A DNA stretch of 14,824 bases from Anaerolineae bacterium (GTDB lineage Bacteria; Chloroflexota; Anaerolineae; Anaerolineales; Villigracilaceae). The translations under genes were made by a program, and so were the position numbers. The notes beneath the pieces are model-generated. The model had not been told where the DNA came from and searched no databases. It saw only the letters and a program-made list of their open reading frames with translations. The DNA lies in NCBI GenBank assembly GCA_003484265.1, contig DNDO01000058.1, positions 1-14,824 of the forward strand, given 5' to 3'. Positions 13,853-14,824 of the stretch are shown here, in pieces (within the stretch, counting starts at the first letter, position 1; each line of letters starts with the position of its first letter).

Positions 13853-14824
13853 CTACTCCCATTCGATCGTCGCGGGCGGTTTACTTGTAACATCATACAC
13901 CACGCGATTTATCCCGTCCACTTCATTGACGATGCGGTTGGCGATCTTTGCCATCAGGTCGTCCGGCAGGCGCGCCCAATCGGCGGTCATGAAGTCATCG
14001 GTGGTCACCGCGCGTATTGCTGCGGCCTCCTGATATGTCCGCTGGTCGCCCATCACGCCCACCGAGCGCACCGGCAGTAAAACAACGAATGCTTGCGCGA
14101 TCGCAGGCGGATCCACCCTCATTGGTCCGGTGATCTTGTTGCCTCCCGAGTATCTTCGATTTAATAACCCCGCATTGGACAATTCATCCACGAGGATCGC
14201 ATCCGCCGCCCGCAAACGGGATACACGCTGCGGCGTCACCTCCCCGAGACAGCGCACGGTCAACCCCGGACCCGGGAACGGCTGCCGCCAAACCAGTTTT
14301 TCCGGCAATCCAAGCGCTTCCCCGACAGCCCGCACCTCATCCTTGAACAAATAGCGCAGAGGTTCGACCAGATCAAACTTCATATCCTTGGGTAAACCGC
14401 CGACATTATGATGTGATTTGATCTTCTGTGCTTTGTTCCTATCCGCCGCAGACGACTCAACCACATCGGGATAGATCGTACCTTGTACGAGAAACTTCGG
14501 CTGACCCAATTTCTTCGCCTGCTCCTCAAAAACGCGGATAAATTTCTCGCCAACGGCTCTGCGTTTTTGCTCGGGTTCAGTCACACCCGCAAGCACGGAG
14601 AAGAATTCGTCAGAGGCGTCTACTGTAATTAGTTCAGAACGCAGGTTATTCCGAAATGCTGAAGCGACCTGTCCGCCTTCATCTTTGCGTAAGAGACCCG
14701 TATCCACAAAAATAGCCACGAGTTGGTCGCCGATCGCCTGATGGACAAGCGCCGAAGCAACCGACGAATCCACGCCGCCCGACATGGCGAGCGGGGGAGT
14801 GGTGTCGGCGGGGGGGGGGGGGGG
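13853..14824 (-). CDS. guaA: GMP synthase (glutamine-hydrolysing), C-terminal ATP-PPase and dimerisation part, 5'-truncated
   Basis: The visible part makes GMP from XMP, ATP and ammonia. The ATP pyrophosphatase P-loop SGGVDSS starts right after the first Met (14785), followed by DTGLLRKDEGGQV, GTIYPDVVES, SHHNVGGLPKDMKFDLVEPL, LFKDEVRAVGEALGLP and RQPFPGPGLTVRCLGEV. The dimerisation end MTADWARLPDDLMAKIANRI through KPPATIEWE is complete. That Met is internal: the full protein is about 510 residues, and the N-terminal glutamine amidotransferase (about 200 residues) is missing because the window ends. The frame stays open to the edge, but the last 13 codons read as Pro-rich because of a G-homopolymer and are probably not real coding sequence. 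The membrane protein genes follow 37 bases downstream on the same strand. Confidence 0.96.
   Translation of the reverse strand, partial: PPPPPADTTPPLAMSGGVDSSVASALVHQAIGDQLVAIFVDTGLLRKDEGGQVASAFRNNLRSELITVDASDEFFSVLAGVTEPEQKRRAVGEKFIRVFEEQAKKLGQPKFLVQGTIYPDVVESSAADRNKAQKIKSHHNVGGLPKDMKFDLVEPLRYLFKDEVRAVGEALGLPEKLVWRQPFPGPGLTVRCLGEVTPQRVSRLRAADAILVDELSNAGLLNRRYSGGNKITGPMRVDPPAIAQAFVVLLPVRSVGVMGDQRTYQEAAAIRAVTTDDFMTADWARLPDDLMAKIANRIVNEVDGINRVVYDVTSKPPATIEWE
14810..14824. other. Poly-G run at the window end, probable sequencing or assembly artefact
   Basis: Fifteen consecutive G at the extreme end, preceded by G-rich sequence (from about 14786) that interrupts the expected GuaA sequence just upstream of the conserved SGGVDSS motif. 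Two-colour Illumina chemistry gives false G calls when signal is lost, which often leaves poly-G at contig ends. Confidence 0.8.

Noticed and set aside
14783..14785. ATG directly before SGGVDSS as guaA start
   Set aside because: It is inside the ATP-binding loop of a known 510-residue enzyme; the true start lies beyond the window.
1..14824. CRISPR array, tRNA, insertion sequence, toxin-antitoxin or defence genes
   Set aside because: No spaced direct repeats, cloverleaf, transposase motif or small paired ORFs were seen on either strand.

Overview
The window reads as chromosomal DNA of an uncultivated, probably mesophilic bacterium. The best guess is Chloroflexota, class Anaerolineae. That guess rests on protein flavour: a DUF4349 protein, a VWA/FHA membrane protein beside a PP2C phosphatase, a CoaBC with MD/ASG active-site motifs, and promoters that abut start codons. 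There is no marker gene for a firm placement. The right end finishes in 15 G residues inside guaA and looks like an assembly or sequencing artefact at a contig edge. No tRNA, rRNA, CRISPR array, transposase or phage gene was seen.

Left part, plus strand (1-8757). It opens with the C-terminal end of a probable BchE-like B12/radical-SAM protein and a small ICMT-type membrane methyltransferase. A tightly packed set follows: a divergent PRPP synthetase (prs), a saccharopine-dehydrogenase-like oxidoreductase, a PEBP-family lipoprotein and an enterochelin-esterase-like hydrolase. The last three start codons overlap the preceding stop codons. A 310-base stretch without a convincing gene comes next. 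Then coaBC (coenzyme A synthesis) is coupled to a YfcE-type metallophosphoesterase, followed by a DUF4349 membrane-anchored protein and rsmG (16S rRNA m7G527 methyltransferase). A perfect 15-bp-arm palindrome lies between the DUF4349 gene and rsmG. It looks like a terminator that also carries the rsmG promoter.

Right part, minus strand (14824-8821), convergent with the left part. In transcription order: guaA (5'-truncated at the window edge), two paralogous six-to-seven-segment membrane proteins, a secreted VWA / Ig-like / TM / cytoplasmic FHA protein, and a PP2C phosphatase with a C-terminal transmembrane anchor and a Thr/Pro-rich outer tail. The last four appear to form a membrane signalling unit. 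The phosphatase keeps its metal ligands. The VWA MIDAS and the FHA phosphothreonine-binding residues of its neighbour are substituted, so that protein may be a scaffold rather than a classical phosphopeptide reader. No Ser/Thr kinase lies in the window.

No wholly new system is evident. The points most worth a second look are the degenerate VWA/FHA protein next to an intact membrane PP2C, the changed decarboxylase residues in CoaBC, the divergent PRPP synthetase, and the promoter/terminator palindrome with an apparently leaderless rsmG.
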